Assembly: GCA_014859805.1 (NCBI GenBank)
Contig: JACUTN010000001.1
Location: 1 to 26,267, forward strand
Direction of reading: 5' to 3'
From: Candidatus Bathyarchaeota archaeon
GTDB lineage: Archaea > Thermoproteota > Bathyarchaeia > Bathyarchaeales > Bathycorpusculaceae
DNA: 26,267 nt
The notes beneath the pieces were generated by a model. That model did not search any database. It saw nothing but the letters and a program-made list of their open reading frames with translations, and was not told where the DNA came from. Every line of letters starts with the position of its first letter. Within the stretch, counting starts at the first letter, position 1. Shown one piece after another: positions 15,932 through 23,954 of this stretch. The translations under genes were made by a program, and so were the position numbers.

Positions 15932-18814
15932 ATGGAGTTTTTAAGAAAGATCGAGGAAAAATGGCAAAAAAAGTGGGAAAAAGCAAAGATTTTCGAGGTA
16001 GACCCAGACCCGAATAAGAAAAAGCTCTTTGTCACTTTTCCATACCCATACATCAACGGACCACTCACCGTCGGTCATGCCTTCACGGCCTCACGAATCG
16101 ACTCGTACGCACGATTTAAGCGGATGCAAGGCTATAACGTCTTGTTTCCGTGGGCGTGGCACTGGACAGGTCAGCCGTTGTTGGGAGCAAGCCAACGGAT
16201 TGCAAAGGGCGATAAGGAATTTATAAGAGTTTTGAGGGAAGTTGATGGCGTTCCAGAAGAGGAACTTGAAAAGTTCGTTGACCCGATTTATATGGCAACA
16301 TACTACACAAAGGAAAGCAGAATTGCCGCAAAGCGAGCAGGCTTCTCAGTTGATTGGAGAAGAGAATTCCACACCATGATGCCAACCTTCCAGAAATTTA
16401 TCGAATGGCAATATGAAAGCCTAAGAGCCAAAGGCTACGTTACAAAGGGAACACATCCAGTCGTGTGGTGCCCAAAGGATCAAAGCCCAACAGGAGACCA
16501 CGACCGACAAGAAGGCGAAGGTGTTAGACCAGAAGAATATACGCTTATAAAATTCAAACTGGACGAGGAAACTTATCTGCCAGCCGCCACATTCAGACCG
16601 GAAACAATCTACGGAGTAACAAACATCTGGATTCATCCAGACGCAACTTATGTGGAAGCAAGGGTGGACAACGAAAAATGGATAATAAGCGAAAAGGCAG
16701 CTGAAAAACTGAAACAACAAGCAAGAAAAGTAGAAGTAAAACGGAAACTGAAAGGCAGAGAACTCGTAGGAAAAAACTTTGAAAATCCCATTACTAAAGA
16801 AAAATTGCCGATTTTGCCCGGATGGTTCGTTGACCCAGCACAAGCCACAGGCGTAGTTTACAGCGTTCCAGCCCACGCACCCTACGACTGGCTAGCATTA
16901 AAAGACTTGCAGGAAAAACCTGAAACCCTACGAGAGTTCAACATAAACCCAGAAACTGTGAGGAACATAAAGCCAATTTCCATGATTGAAGTCGAGGGCT
17001 TCGGCGAATACCCCGCCATCGAAATCGTGGAACAATTAGGTGTGAAAGACCAACATGACCCAAAGGCTGAAGAAGCAACTCAAATCGTTTACAAAAAGGA
17101 GTTCCACAGCGGAGTCTTAAAAGAAATCTGCATGGAATACGCTGGAAAAAAGGTTCGAGAGGTTAAAGAAACCCTACAGCAAGATTTTAGGAAACGCGGA
17201 ATCGCCGACTCCATGTATGACTTAACACAACCAGTTATTTGCCGATGCCTAACACCATGTATAGTTAAAGTTCTGCAAGACCAATGGTTCCTAAAATATT
17301 CAGACCCGGAATGGAAGGAAAAAGTGAAAGAAGCACTAAACAAGATGAAAATTTACCCGGAAACAGCAACCCCATGGTTCTTAACGGTGATTGACTGGCT
17401 GAAAGAATGGGCATGTGCAAGAAGAACAGGGCTTGGGACACCCCTACCATGGGGTCCAGGCTGGATAATTGAAACCTTAAGCGACTCCACAATTTACATG
17501 GCATTCTACACAATAAACAAACACATAAAACAACATGACATAAAGCCTGAAATGCTAACAAAAGAAGTTTTCAACTACATTTTCCATGGAAAAGGAAACA
17601 TAAAAGAAATAGTTTCACGGTCGGGAACAAGCACCGAAATACTGGAGGAAATGCGAAAAGAATTCTTGTACTGGTATCCAGTTGACCTAAGAGTGTCAGC
17701 CAAAGAACTTGTTCCCAACCACTTGACATTTTTCATATTCCACCATGTGGCGCTTTTTTCACAGAAACACTGGCCAAAAGCAATTGGAGTAAATGGCATG
17801 CTGATGATTGAAGGAAAACAAATGCACAAGTCAAAGGGAAACTTCGTAACAACGAAAAACTCCATTGAGGAATATGGGGCAGACGCCACGAGATGCGCGT
17901 TAATGTTGGGCGCAGAAGGCATGGACGACCCAGATTGGAGAAGCGAAAACGTCAAGGATATGAGAAACAAGCTTGAATCCTTCTACAACTTCGCAAAAAA
18001 CATAATCAAAAATGCAGAAAGCAGTGAATATGGACATTTAGAAAAATGGTTGATGAGCACACTGCAGCATCGCATATCTGAGGTAACAGAAAATTTTGAA
18101 GAAATGAAAACAAGAACATCCCTAGAACTAGCCCTGTTTGAAATCTGGAATGACTTCCGCTGGTACATACACAGAAAAGGAGAAGCAAAAACAAGAATCC
18201 TGAAAGAAGCATTGAAAATATGGCTAAAGCTACTCGCGCCATTTGCACCACACATATGCGAAGAACTATGGAGAGAAATGAAAGAGGAACACTTCATCTC
18301 ACTTGCAAAATGGCCACAAGCAAAAGAAGAACTCGTAAATGACCAAGCAGAGGAAAAGGAAAATCTGATAAACGAAATTATTGAAGACACACTAAACATC
18401 CTGAAAGCAACAAAAGTAACCCCACAAAAAATATGCTACTACACGGCTTCCCCATGGAAATGGACAGTCTACCTGAGAGTATTGGAGAAATCAAAGCACG
18501 GAGAAGTAAAGCTAAACGAAATTATGAGAGAATTCGCCGCAGAAGATGATTTAAAGGAGAAACTGAAGGAAGTCGCAAAATTCGCTGCAAAAGTAGTGCA
18601 AGAAATGAGCAAGATATCTGAAAAGAGAAAGGCAAATCTGTTAAAAATCGGCACGTTAAAGGAAAAAAAGGTAATCGAGGAAGCAAAAGACTTTCTGGCA
18701 GACAGGTTTAGGGCACGCATTATAATTTACAGTGAAGATGAAAAGGACCGCTATGACCCCAAACTAAGAGCTATGCTATCTATGCCATGTCGACCAGCAA
18801 TTTACATCGAGTAA
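15932..18814 (+). CDS. leuS: Leucyl-tRNA synthetase, archaeal type
   Basis: LeuRS charges tRNA-Leu. The 960 residues have the archaeal/eukaryotic layout. The class I HIGH motif appears as TVGH (46-49) after FPYPYINGPL. The CP1 editing domain (about 190-480) includes TFRPETIYGVTNIWIHP and GVVYSVPAHAPYD, both needed for hydrolysis of misacylated tRNA. The second signature is HKSKG (632-636), replacing KMSKS. The anticodon-binding helices and a C-terminal domain ending MPCRPAIYIE complete it. Start ATG 15932 is preceded by an AT-rich box near 15898 (acatttaata). It is a monocistronic gene converging on the 18822 gene with a seven-base gap. Confidence 0.97.
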   Translation: MEFLRKIEEKWQKKWEKAKIFEVDPDPNKKKLFVTFPYPYINGPLTVGHAFTASRIDSYARFKRMQGYNVLFPWAWHWTGQPLLGASQRIAKGDKEFIRVLREVDGVPEEELEKFVDPIYMATYYTKESRIAAKRAGFSVDWRREFHTMMPTFQKFIEWQYESLRAKGYVTKGTHPVVWCPKDQSPTGDHDRQEGEGVRPEEYTLIKFKLDEETYLPAATFRPETIYGVTNIWIHPDATYVEARVDNEKWIISEKAAEKLKQQARKVEVKRKLKGRELVGKNFENPITKEKLPILPGWFVDPAQATGVVYSVPAHAPYDWLALKDLQEKPETLREFNINPETVRNIKPISMIEVEGFGEYPAIEIVEQLGVKDQHDPKAEEATQIVYKKEFHSGVLKEICMEYAGKKVREVKETLQQDFRKRGIADSMYDLTQPVICRCLTPCIVKVLQDQWFLKYSDPEWKEKVKEALNKMKIYPETATPWFLTVIDWLKEWACARRTGLGTPLPWGPGWIIETLSDSTIYMAFYTINKHIKQHDIKPEMLTKEVFNYIFHGKGNIKEIVSRSGTSTEILEEMRKEFLYWYPVDLRVSAKELVPNHLTFFIFHHVALFSQKHWPKAIGVNGMLMIEGKQMHKSKGNFVTTKNSIEEYGADATRCALMLGAEGMDDPDWRSENVKDMRNKLESFYNFAKNIIKNAESSEYGHLEKWLMSTLQHRISEVTENFEEMKTRTSLELALFEIWNDFRWYIHRKGEAKTRILKEALKIWLKLLAPFAPHICEELWREMKEEHFISLAKWPQAKEELVNDQAEEKENLINEIIEDTLNILKATKVTPQKICYYTASPWKWTVYLRVLEKSKHGEVKLNEIMREFAAEDDLKEKLKEVAKFAAKVVQEMSKISEKRKANLLKIGTLKEKKVIEEAKDFLADRFRARIIIYSEDEKDRYDPKLRAMLSMPCRPAIYIE

Positions 18815-18821
18815 GACTGCG

Positions 18822-19199
18822 TCAAATAAACCTATGTAGTGAACTTAATGTATGAGTATTAACCTTAACATGATAGTTTCTTCGACCACGACTGGTTGTT
18901 GTAATGTAGAAATCATCTTCTTCACGAAGTTCACTTCCATAAAAGAGAGCTAGAACTGTACGGCAAATATTTATGGTGGTCAATTTTTCACTTTCAACTT
19001 TCTTTTCTATTTCGTCTTGCAAAACTCTGGGATTAATTGTATAGACGGTCTCAGAACCGCGTCCGGTTCTTTCATAATGCATTTCCATCTCTTTCAGAAT
19101 GTGTTGAACAATATCGTAATAAGGTGTCTTGTGATATTTTATGAGATGTATGTAGTTCGCCAGAGGGATAGGAATATCACTAATGTGAACTTCAGACAT
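18822..19199 (-). CDS. Unknown 125-residue protein with a palindrome in its promoter
   Basis: I do not recognise this family. The protein is hydrophilic, with no membrane span. An N-terminal segment (ISDIPIPLANYIHLIKY) is followed by a helical stretch (YYDIVQHILKEMEMHYERTGRG), then INPRVLQDEIEKKVESEKLTTINICRTVLALFYG and a basic beta-like tail (FYITTTSRGRRNYHVKV). The last two parts could form a helix-plus-wing DNA-binding element, but this is a guess. ATG 19199 has a ggagaggg ribosome site just upstream, which supports a real gene. A 14-base perfect inverted repeat lies in its promoter, suggesting regulation, possibly by itself. It converges on leuS. Confidence 0.6.
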   Translation of the reverse strand: MSEVHISDIPIPLANYIHLIKYHKTPYYDIVQHILKEMEMHYERTGRGSETVYTINPRVLQDEIEKKVESEKLTTINICRTVLALFYGSELREEDDFYITTTSRGRRNYHVKVNTHTLSSLHRFI

Positions 19200-19221
19200 G
19201 TGAAGCCCTCTCCTTATAGTA

Positions 19222-19235
19222 GGTAATCAATTACC
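19222..19235. promoter_or_regulatory. Perfect palindrome, candidate operator
   Basis: ggtaat-ca-attacc is a perfect inverted repeat of six bases per arm with a two-base centre. On the minus strand it falls between a TATA-like tttttaag (about 19238-19247) and the likely transcription start of the 18822-19199 gene, where a bound dimer would block initiation. Confidence 0.5.
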
Positions 19236-19339
19236 GTCTTAAAAAGTTTAAGGAAAAACATTCCATACGAATGTTCCAAAATTCATAACCTAACATGAAT
19301 AGATAAAACTATATTCAACAATTATATATGAAAATTCGT

Positions 19340-19432
19340 GGGTCCGTGGCGCAGCTTGGATAGCATTGTCCCAGAAAGCGCGTCGGCCTTCTAAGCCGAA
19401 GATCCTGGGTTCAAATCCCAGCGGACCCGCCA
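19340..19432 (+). tRNA. tRNA-Arg(TCT) with a 15-nt insertion in the D-arm
   Basis: Acceptor GGGTCCG (19340-19346) pairs with CGGACCC (19422-19428), followed by G and an encoded CCA (19430-19432). The anticodon stem TCGGC/GCCGA encloses CTTCTAA, with anticodon TCT at 19390-19392. The T-arm is CTGGG-TTCAAAT-CCCAG. The D-stem GCGC (19349-19352) pairs with GCGC (19378-19381), but the loop holds 25 bases; removing gcattgtcccagaaa (19363-19377, or the same length shifted by up to two bases) leaves a normal ten-base D-loop AGCTTGGATA. The insertion is therefore a probable small intron at a non-canonical position. A strict bulge-helix-bulge was not evident by eye. A TATA-like aactatatt lies about 30 bases upstream. 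Confidence 0.9.
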
Positions 19433-19531
19433 CTCGTGTTCGATTTCCGAACAGAAATTATAAATCAGTAATGCAATAATAAAGGGTAAATACTTCAGTC
19501 TTTAACTTATCGATGTATAAGGGGGATGGGT

Positions 19532-20266
19532 ATGAGCACACATGCAGAAGAGCTTAAACTTCGTTTAATGACCATTGAGTTGCTTAGAACTGCAAAGTAT
19601 AAGAGGAATATTACCTATCGTGAGTTGTCGTCTAAGACTGGCTTGCCAGTGACTGTTTTAAGTAGGTACGCGAAAGGGCATGTTTTGCCCAATACTGCGA
19701 GGGCGAAGCAACTTTGGAAAGTGTTGACGAAACTTGTTGGTTTGGAGAGGGAGCTTCGAAGCAGAATAAAATTTAATGAAGAAGGATACTTTGATAACAC
19801 TGAGATTATAGGTGACTTTAACATCCTTCAGCAGGCAGCCAATCATGCGCTCGCAAATTTTGCTGGAAAACGTGTCACAAAGGTTTTAACAGCGGCTGTG
19901 GATGGAATTCCGTTGGCTAGTATGGTTGCTAGCGCCCTTGGAGTTAACCTAGTAATAGCGAAGAGAAACAAGGAAGTTGGGGTTAAGGCTTTTCTTGAAG
20001 AAACTTATGCGCTAAGGGATTCAGGGGTAACCATGACGCTCTATGTTCCGAAGGATGCCATTAAGAGGAGGGACAGCGTCCTGATCGTGGATGACATGAT
20101 TAAGACTGGTGAAACTCAAGCTGCATTAGTAAATTTAGTTCGGAAAGCGAAGGCTGAAATTTCAGGAATTTTCTCCCTCATAGCTGTTGGAGATAAGTGG
20201 AATAAGAAGCTGAAGCTTCGTGAAGGATGTCCAGTAGAAGTCATAACTTATGTTAAGGCGCCTTAG
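19532..20266 (+). CDS. gfcR: GfcR-like transcription regulator with phosphoribosyltransferase domain
   Basis: The protein (244 residues) joins an N-terminal helix-turn-helix (ITYRELSSKTGLPVTVLSRYAKGHVLP, about 27-53) to a type I phosphoribosyltransferase domain. That domain includes AAVDGIPLASMVASALG and the PRPP loop VLIVDDMIKTGET (183-195) and is expected to sense PRPP or a nucleotide. In haloarchaea the homologue GfcR controls sugar catabolism; elsewhere the family is linked to purine genes. The targets here are unknown. Start ATG 19532 is chosen over ATG 19526 because the ggggg ribosome site (19521-19525) then has a spacing of six bases. It lies about 100 bases after tRNA-Arg and overlaps the convergent HhH-GPD gene by 14 bases. 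Confidence 0.85.
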   Translation: MSTHAEELKLRLMTIELLRTAKYKRNITYRELSSKTGLPVTVLSRYAKGHVLPNTARAKQLWKVLTKLVGLERELRSRIKFNEEGYFDNTEIIGDFNILQQAANHALANFAGKRVTKVLTAAVDGIPLASMVASALGVNLVIAKRNKEVGVKAFLEETYALRDSGVTMTLYVPKDAIKRRDSVLIVDDMIKTGETQAALVNLVRKAKAEISGIFSLIAVGDKWNKKLKLREGCPVEVITYVKAP

Positions 20267-20960
20267 GATTTAAGCAGTCTCTTTTAACTGGACAAGAAGA
20301 GCATTTTCCTTTTCTACAGAAATTTTTGCCGAGTCTAAGCAAGGCTGTTTCAAAGTTAACAAAGGATTTTCCAGCTATCTCGTTTTTAGCCCAGAAATCT
20401 TCTAGTTGTTTTAGAGCATTTTCAGCAGTTTCGTTCTTTACTATCCCAAGGTTTTTAGCAGCGGAGACTACCAAGCTCGTTGGATTTGGTTTGGCTTTTT
20501 CCCAGACCTCTCGTAATTCTCTTAGGAAGATGCTTACAGTCACGTCGCCTATGCCCTTTCCTAAATCCTTTAATCCATTTTCCAAGTCTTTTGCATTGGA
20601 AGCATTGAAATGAAGAAGATTGAGGCTTCCCTTGTACTTTTCCATGAGGTTTTGCATAACTTCCAAAAGTTTGTCCGCAGTTTTGAAATCGTAGCGTGTG
20701 TAACTTCCTTCATCAAGGATTCTAACTAGGCCCTCCCATCCAGTTTCAAGGATTCTTTCAGGCGTTAGAACCTCATATTTTTGAAAGCATTTGTAAGTTT
20801 TGATGACTGAAGTTTCAGTTATGGGTGCACCAAACAGTACAGAGGCCAAGAACCATTTGAAAATCTCCTCATCCTTTCCACTGTTGAGACTTATACCTAA
20901 AACTTCCGAATATCTTTTTCCAGATCTTTCAAGAAGAGCTTCTACGGTTTTCCGTTTCAT
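20253..20960 (-). CDS. HhH-GPD superfamily protein, endonuclease III-related, with 4-Cys cluster motif
   Basis: The fold of EndoIII/MutY glycosylases is suggested over 235 residues: FKWFLASVLFGAPITETSVIKTY opens the helical domain as in EndoIII (LLSAQATD... region), LEDLG-like LKDLGKGIGDVTVSIFLREL is the helix-hairpin-helix, and the C-terminus carries Cys215-x4-Cys220-x2-Cys223-x5-Cys229, a [4Fe-4S] ligand set with the first spacing shorter than the classical x6. The region that should hold the catalytic Asp (VDTH in EndoIII) reads PNPTSLVVS, with no Asp, and no clear catalytic Lys is seen after the hairpin. Either activity is altered or the protein is a binding factor. ATG 20960 follows a TATA-like box closely, suggesting a nearly leaderless message. 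Confidence 0.8.
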   Translation of the reverse strand: MKRKTVEALLERSGKRYSEVLGISLNSGKDEEIFKWFLASVLFGAPITETSVIKTYKCFQKYEVLTPERILETGWEGLVRILDEGSYTRYDFKTADKLLEVMQNLMEKYKGSLNLLHFNASNAKDLENGLKDLGKGIGDVTVSIFLRELREVWEKAKPNPTSLVVSAAKNLGIVKNETAENALKQLEDFWAKNEIAGKSFVNFETALLRLGKNFCRKGKCSSCPVKRDCLNPKAP

Positions 20961-20980
20961 AGTGTCTTCACTTTCTCACA

Positions 20981-20990
20981 ATTTTTATAC
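20981..20990. promoter_or_regulatory. AT-rich box possibly shared by two divergent genes
   Basis: In the 66 bases between the HhH-GPD gene and mtnA, atttttatac reads gtataaaaat on the minus strand. It is about 27 bases before the minus-strand ATG and about 40 before ATG 21027. A second candidate for mtnA is cataaaac at 20999-21006. Confidence 0.35.
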
Positions 20991-21026
20991 TGTTTACGTC
21001 ATAAAACGGTTTACTGAGGCATTAAT

Positions 21027-22043
21027 ATGAGGACGATAGAGTGGCGTCATGGAACAGTTGTAACGATAGATCAGACGAAACTTCCGCAGGAAACCGTGTT
21101 TTTGGAAATGAAAAATGTTACTGAAGTGGCTGATGCCATAAAAACTATGAAAATAAGGGGGGCACCGCTTTTGGGTGCGGCTGCAGCCTTTGCATTGGCT
21201 TTGGTGGCTTATTATTCAAAAGCTGAAAAGGCAGAACTAGTTAACGAGTTGGAGAAAGCAGCAGAGACTTTGAAGGAAACTAGGCCGACGGCTGTTAATC
21301 TTTTCTGGGCGATCGATAGGATTCTGACCAAGGCGAGAGTTTTCTCTGGAAACGCTAAAGGTTTAGCCGCATTTGTTGTTGAAGAGGCGCAGAAAATTGC
21401 TGATGAAGATGCAGCGGCGAACCGTTTGATTGGTAGGCACGGTGCTGAACTTATTCGTGACGGGGATGTTGTCTTAACGCATTGCAACGCTGGTGCTTTG
21501 GCAACGGTTGACTATGGCACCGCATTAGGCGTGATAAGAGCTGCTTGGGAGCAAGGGAAAAAGACTAGGGTTATTGCGACTGAGACAAGACCGAAACTGC
21601 AGGGAGCAAGGTTAACGACTTATGAGCTTAAACGCGATGATATACCGGTGACGTTGATTACTGATAGCATGGTTGGCTATGTCATGTATAAACGGCTGGT
21701 TGGCAAGGTCATAGTTGGAGCAGACAGAATAGTTAGAGACGCGGTGATCAACAAGATTGGAACATATACCGTAGCTGTTTTAGCCAAAGAGCATAACATT
21801 CCATTTTATGTTGCAGCTCCCAAATCTACCTTTGACTTGGCACACACCTCAGCAAATGTTATTATTGAGCAAAGACGGTCGGAAGAGGTTACACATATAG
21901 GTTCGCAGAGGATTGCTCCTGAGGGAGTGAATGTTTTGAATCCAGCCTTTGACATAACCCCACTAAAATATGTGACTGCTGTTATTTGCGAGGATGGCGT
22001 CTTAAGTAAGGAAGATCTCGTTAAGTTTGAATCCAATTTATAA
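21027..22043 (+). CDS. mtnA: S-methyl-5-thioribose-1-phosphate isomerase
   Basis: MtnA converts methylthioribose-1-phosphate to methylthioribulose-1-phosphate in methionine salvage; in archaea it can act in the salvage of methylthioadenosine or, in relatives, on ribose-1,5-bisphosphate. The 338 residues begin RTIEWRHGTVVTIDQTKLP, which is characteristic of MtnA rather than of the ribose-1,5-bisphosphate isomerases. Visible are KIRGAPLLGAAAA, the catalytic Cys153 in THCNAGALAT and Asp233 in GADRI, 80 residues apart as in the Bacillus enzyme, plus TETRPKLQGARLT. Start ATG 21027 has a gagg site nine bases before it. No other methionine-salvage gene is adjacent; endA and hisS follow in the same direction. 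Confidence 0.95.
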   Translation: MRTIEWRHGTVVTIDQTKLPQETVFLEMKNVTEVADAIKTMKIRGAPLLGAAAAFALALVAYYSKAEKAELVNELEKAAETLKETRPTAVNLFWAIDRILTKARVFSGNAKGLAAFVVEEAQKIADEDAAANRLIGRHGAELIRDGDVVLTHCNAGALATVDYGTALGVIRAAWEQGKKTRVIATETRPKLQGARLTTYELKRDDIPVTLITDSMVGYVMYKRLVGKVIVGADRIVRDAVINKIGTYTVAVLAKEHNIPFYVAAPKSTFDLAHTSANVIIEQRRSEEVTHIGSQRIAPEGVNVLNPAFDITPLKYVTAVICEDGVLSKEDLVKFESNL

Positions 22044-22078
22044 GTGAAAAGATGGTTTTATGCTGGTTGAGGGTTTGC

Positions 22079-22636
22079 ATGAACGAGAGTAAGGAAAAGA
22101 CCGCTGTCCATTCAGAACTTAAGGTTAGGGGTTTGCTTGTTGAAAACGGCGTCAAAGTCTCTGAAAAAGAGAGTGTGGATGAACTTTCTTCAAGAGGTTA
22201 CGGTGTAGCTGAGAACGATGAGTTTTTGCTTGCATTTTATGAGGCTCTGTATCTTTTGGATAAGGGAAACTTGGAGATCGAGAATGGAAAAGGTGAAACT
22301 GTGGCTTTTCAAAGGGTTCTGCAACACTATGAGGATGCTGATGAAAATGCTTGGGCTAAATATTTGGCATATCGTGATTTGAGAAGTCGCGGATACGTTG
22401 TTCGCGAAGGTTTCGGCTTAGGCGTTGACTTTCGAGTTTACGAACGTGGAGGATACGGTGAAAAAACGGCTAGATACTTGATTTTGAGCATGCAAGAGGG
22501 AAATCCAATGTCACTGGGGGATCTAACTCGTGTTCTGAAACAGTGTCAAAGTCTCAAGAAGGAACTAGTTTTGGCTGTTATGAACCGTAGAGGGGAAATA
22601 GTTTACTACTCGGTTTCACAGCTAACCCTAAAATAG
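22079..22636 (+). CDS. endA: tRNA-splicing endonuclease family protein (EndA-like) lacking the catalytic His
   Basis: EndA cuts bulge-helix-bulge introns. The 185 residues have the N-terminal domain (FLLAFYEALYLLDKGNLEI) and the C-terminal nuclease domain beginning YRDLRSRGYVVREGFGLGVDFRVY. Of the catalytic triad Tyr-His-Lys, Tyr121 (DFRVY) and Lys161 (SLKKELVLAV) are present. The His that normally follows a few residues after RG...GE (as in GEGHS or GEEHS) is Thr130 in GEKTARYL, with Lys161 exactly 31 residues on, as expected. It may thus be the structural subunit of a heteromeric enzyme or a weakened nuclease. Start ATG 22079 has tgaggg upstream; a frame from 22052 is less likely. It sits 35 bases after mtnA and four before hisS. 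Confidence 0.85.
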   Translation: MNESKEKTAVHSELKVRGLLVENGVKVSEKESVDELSSRGYGVAENDEFLLAFYEALYLLDKGNLEIENGKGETVAFQRVLQHYEDADENAWAKYLAYRDLRSRGYVVREGFGLGVDFRVYERGGYGEKTARYLILSMQEGNPMSLGDLTRVLKQCQSLKKELVLAVMNRRGEIVYYSVSQLTLK

Positions 22637-22640
22637 TGGA

Positions 22641-23945
22641 GTGTTCGAATTGCCAGTTTTCAGAAGAGTTCGTGGAATGAGAGATTTTCTGCCAGAAGAA
22701 GCCCAAATGATGAAGTACATTGAAGGTAAGGCTAGAAAATTTGCTCGGCTTTATGGATATGGGGAGATAATAACGCCTGTTTTGGAATCTTACGAGCTTT
22801 TAGCTGCGAAGGCTGGTGAAGAGATTCGCTCTAGAATGTACGCTTTTGAGGATTTGGGTGGACGCAAGGTTGCCTTAAGGCCAGAGTTCACGGCTTCTGT
22901 GGCGAGACTGGTTGCAACAACTTTAAGAAACGAGCCTAAGCCTTTACGAATGTTCTCCGTGGGAAGCCTATATCGGTATGATGAGCCGCAGCAAGGTCGT
23001 TTCAGAGAGTTTTGGCAGTCAAATTACGAATTGATGGGGTCAAGCAAGCCTGAAGCGGACGCTGAAATAATGATGTTGACGAACAGTTTGATGAAGGCTG
23101 TGGGATTGAAAAATTTTGTTTTTAAAGTTGGGCATGTTGGGGTTTTGAGGGGGATTTTAAGCCAAGAAAAGATTGAAGATGAAGTTCAAAACGGAATTAT
23201 GCAGTTAATGGACAAGAAAGAGTATGATGAAGCTATTGAGCTGGTTGAGGGGGCTGGTGCATCTGAAAAATGTTTGGAGACGCTTCGAAAACTCGTGAAG
23301 GCTAAGGGTGGCAAGTTCTCTGAAGTTCTGGATAATATGAGTAGACGTGTGGAGGGCTTTAGAAGTGCTGTTAACGCTGTGAGAAACCTTGAGGAGGTTC
23401 TTGAGCTTGTTTCTGAAAGTGGAGAGAAAATTAACATGGTTGTTGAGGCTGGTTTTGCTCGGGGACTTGAGTATTACACGGGAATGGTTTTCGAGGTTTA
23501 CGTTCCAGAGTTTAATATAGCGTTGGGTGGCGGTGGAAGATACGACAAGCTTATTGAAATGTTCGGAGGTGAGCCTACGCCTGCGGTTGGTGTTGCTCAC
23601 GGGTTGGATAGGATAATGCTGGCAATGCAGAAACAAAAAACTCCTCTAGAAACTGAGGAGGAAAAAACGGTTGTGGTGATTCCCGTTAATGAAGGGTTGA
23701 AGGGGGAAGCATTGAACATTTCGCGGATTCTGAGAGATGCGGGTATACCAGTTGAAGTTGAGGCTATGGGACGAAAAGTGGCTAAGGCTCTAGAGGACGC
23801 GGACAGAAGGAAAAAGGACTATGCAGTAATTGTGGGAGAAAGAGAACTGAAAGAAGGATCAGTTGTGATTCGGAACTTGAAGAGAAGAGAGCAAAAAACC
23901 GTGAAAATCAAAAGCATAATAGAAGCAATAAAAGGTCAAGCGTAA
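22641..23945 (+). CDS. hisS: Histidyl-tRNA synthetase
   Basis: HisRS charges tRNA-His. The 434 residues begin with the typical RRVRGMRDFLPEEA and show class II motif 1 and motif 2 (MFSVGSLYRYDEPQQGRFREFWQSNYELMG is the motif 2 loop region), the histidine-specific loop RGLEYYTGMVFEVY, motif 3 in ALGGGGRYDKLIEMFGG with GVAHGLDRIM, and a C-terminal anticodon-binding domain (VVVIPVNEG to AIVGEREL-like YAVIVGEREL). GTG 22641 is four bases after the endA stop; TTG 22650, nine bases later, has a better-placed ggag (22638-22641) and may be the true start. It ends nine bases before the convergent NIP7-like gene. Confidence 0.97.
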   Translation: MFELPVFRRVRGMRDFLPEEAQMMKYIEGKARKFARLYGYGEIITPVLESYELLAAKAGEEIRSRMYAFEDLGGRKVALRPEFTASVARLVATTLRNEPKPLRMFSVGSLYRYDEPQQGRFREFWQSNYELMGSSKPEADAEIMMLTNSLMKAVGLKNFVFKVGHVGVLRGILSQEKIEDEVQNGIMQLMDKKEYDEAIELVEGAGASEKCLETLRKLVKAKGGKFSEVLDNMSRRVEGFRSAVNAVRNLEEVLELVSESGEKINMVVEAGFARGLEYYTGMVFEVYVPEFNIALGGGGRYDKLIEMFGGEPTPAVGVAHGLDRIMLAMQKQKTPLETEEEKTVVVIPVNEGLKGEALNISRILRDAGIPVEVEAMGRKVAKALEDADRRKKDYAVIVGERELKEGSVVIRNLKRREQKTVKIKSIIEAIKGQA

Positions 23946-23954
23946 TCTAAAATG

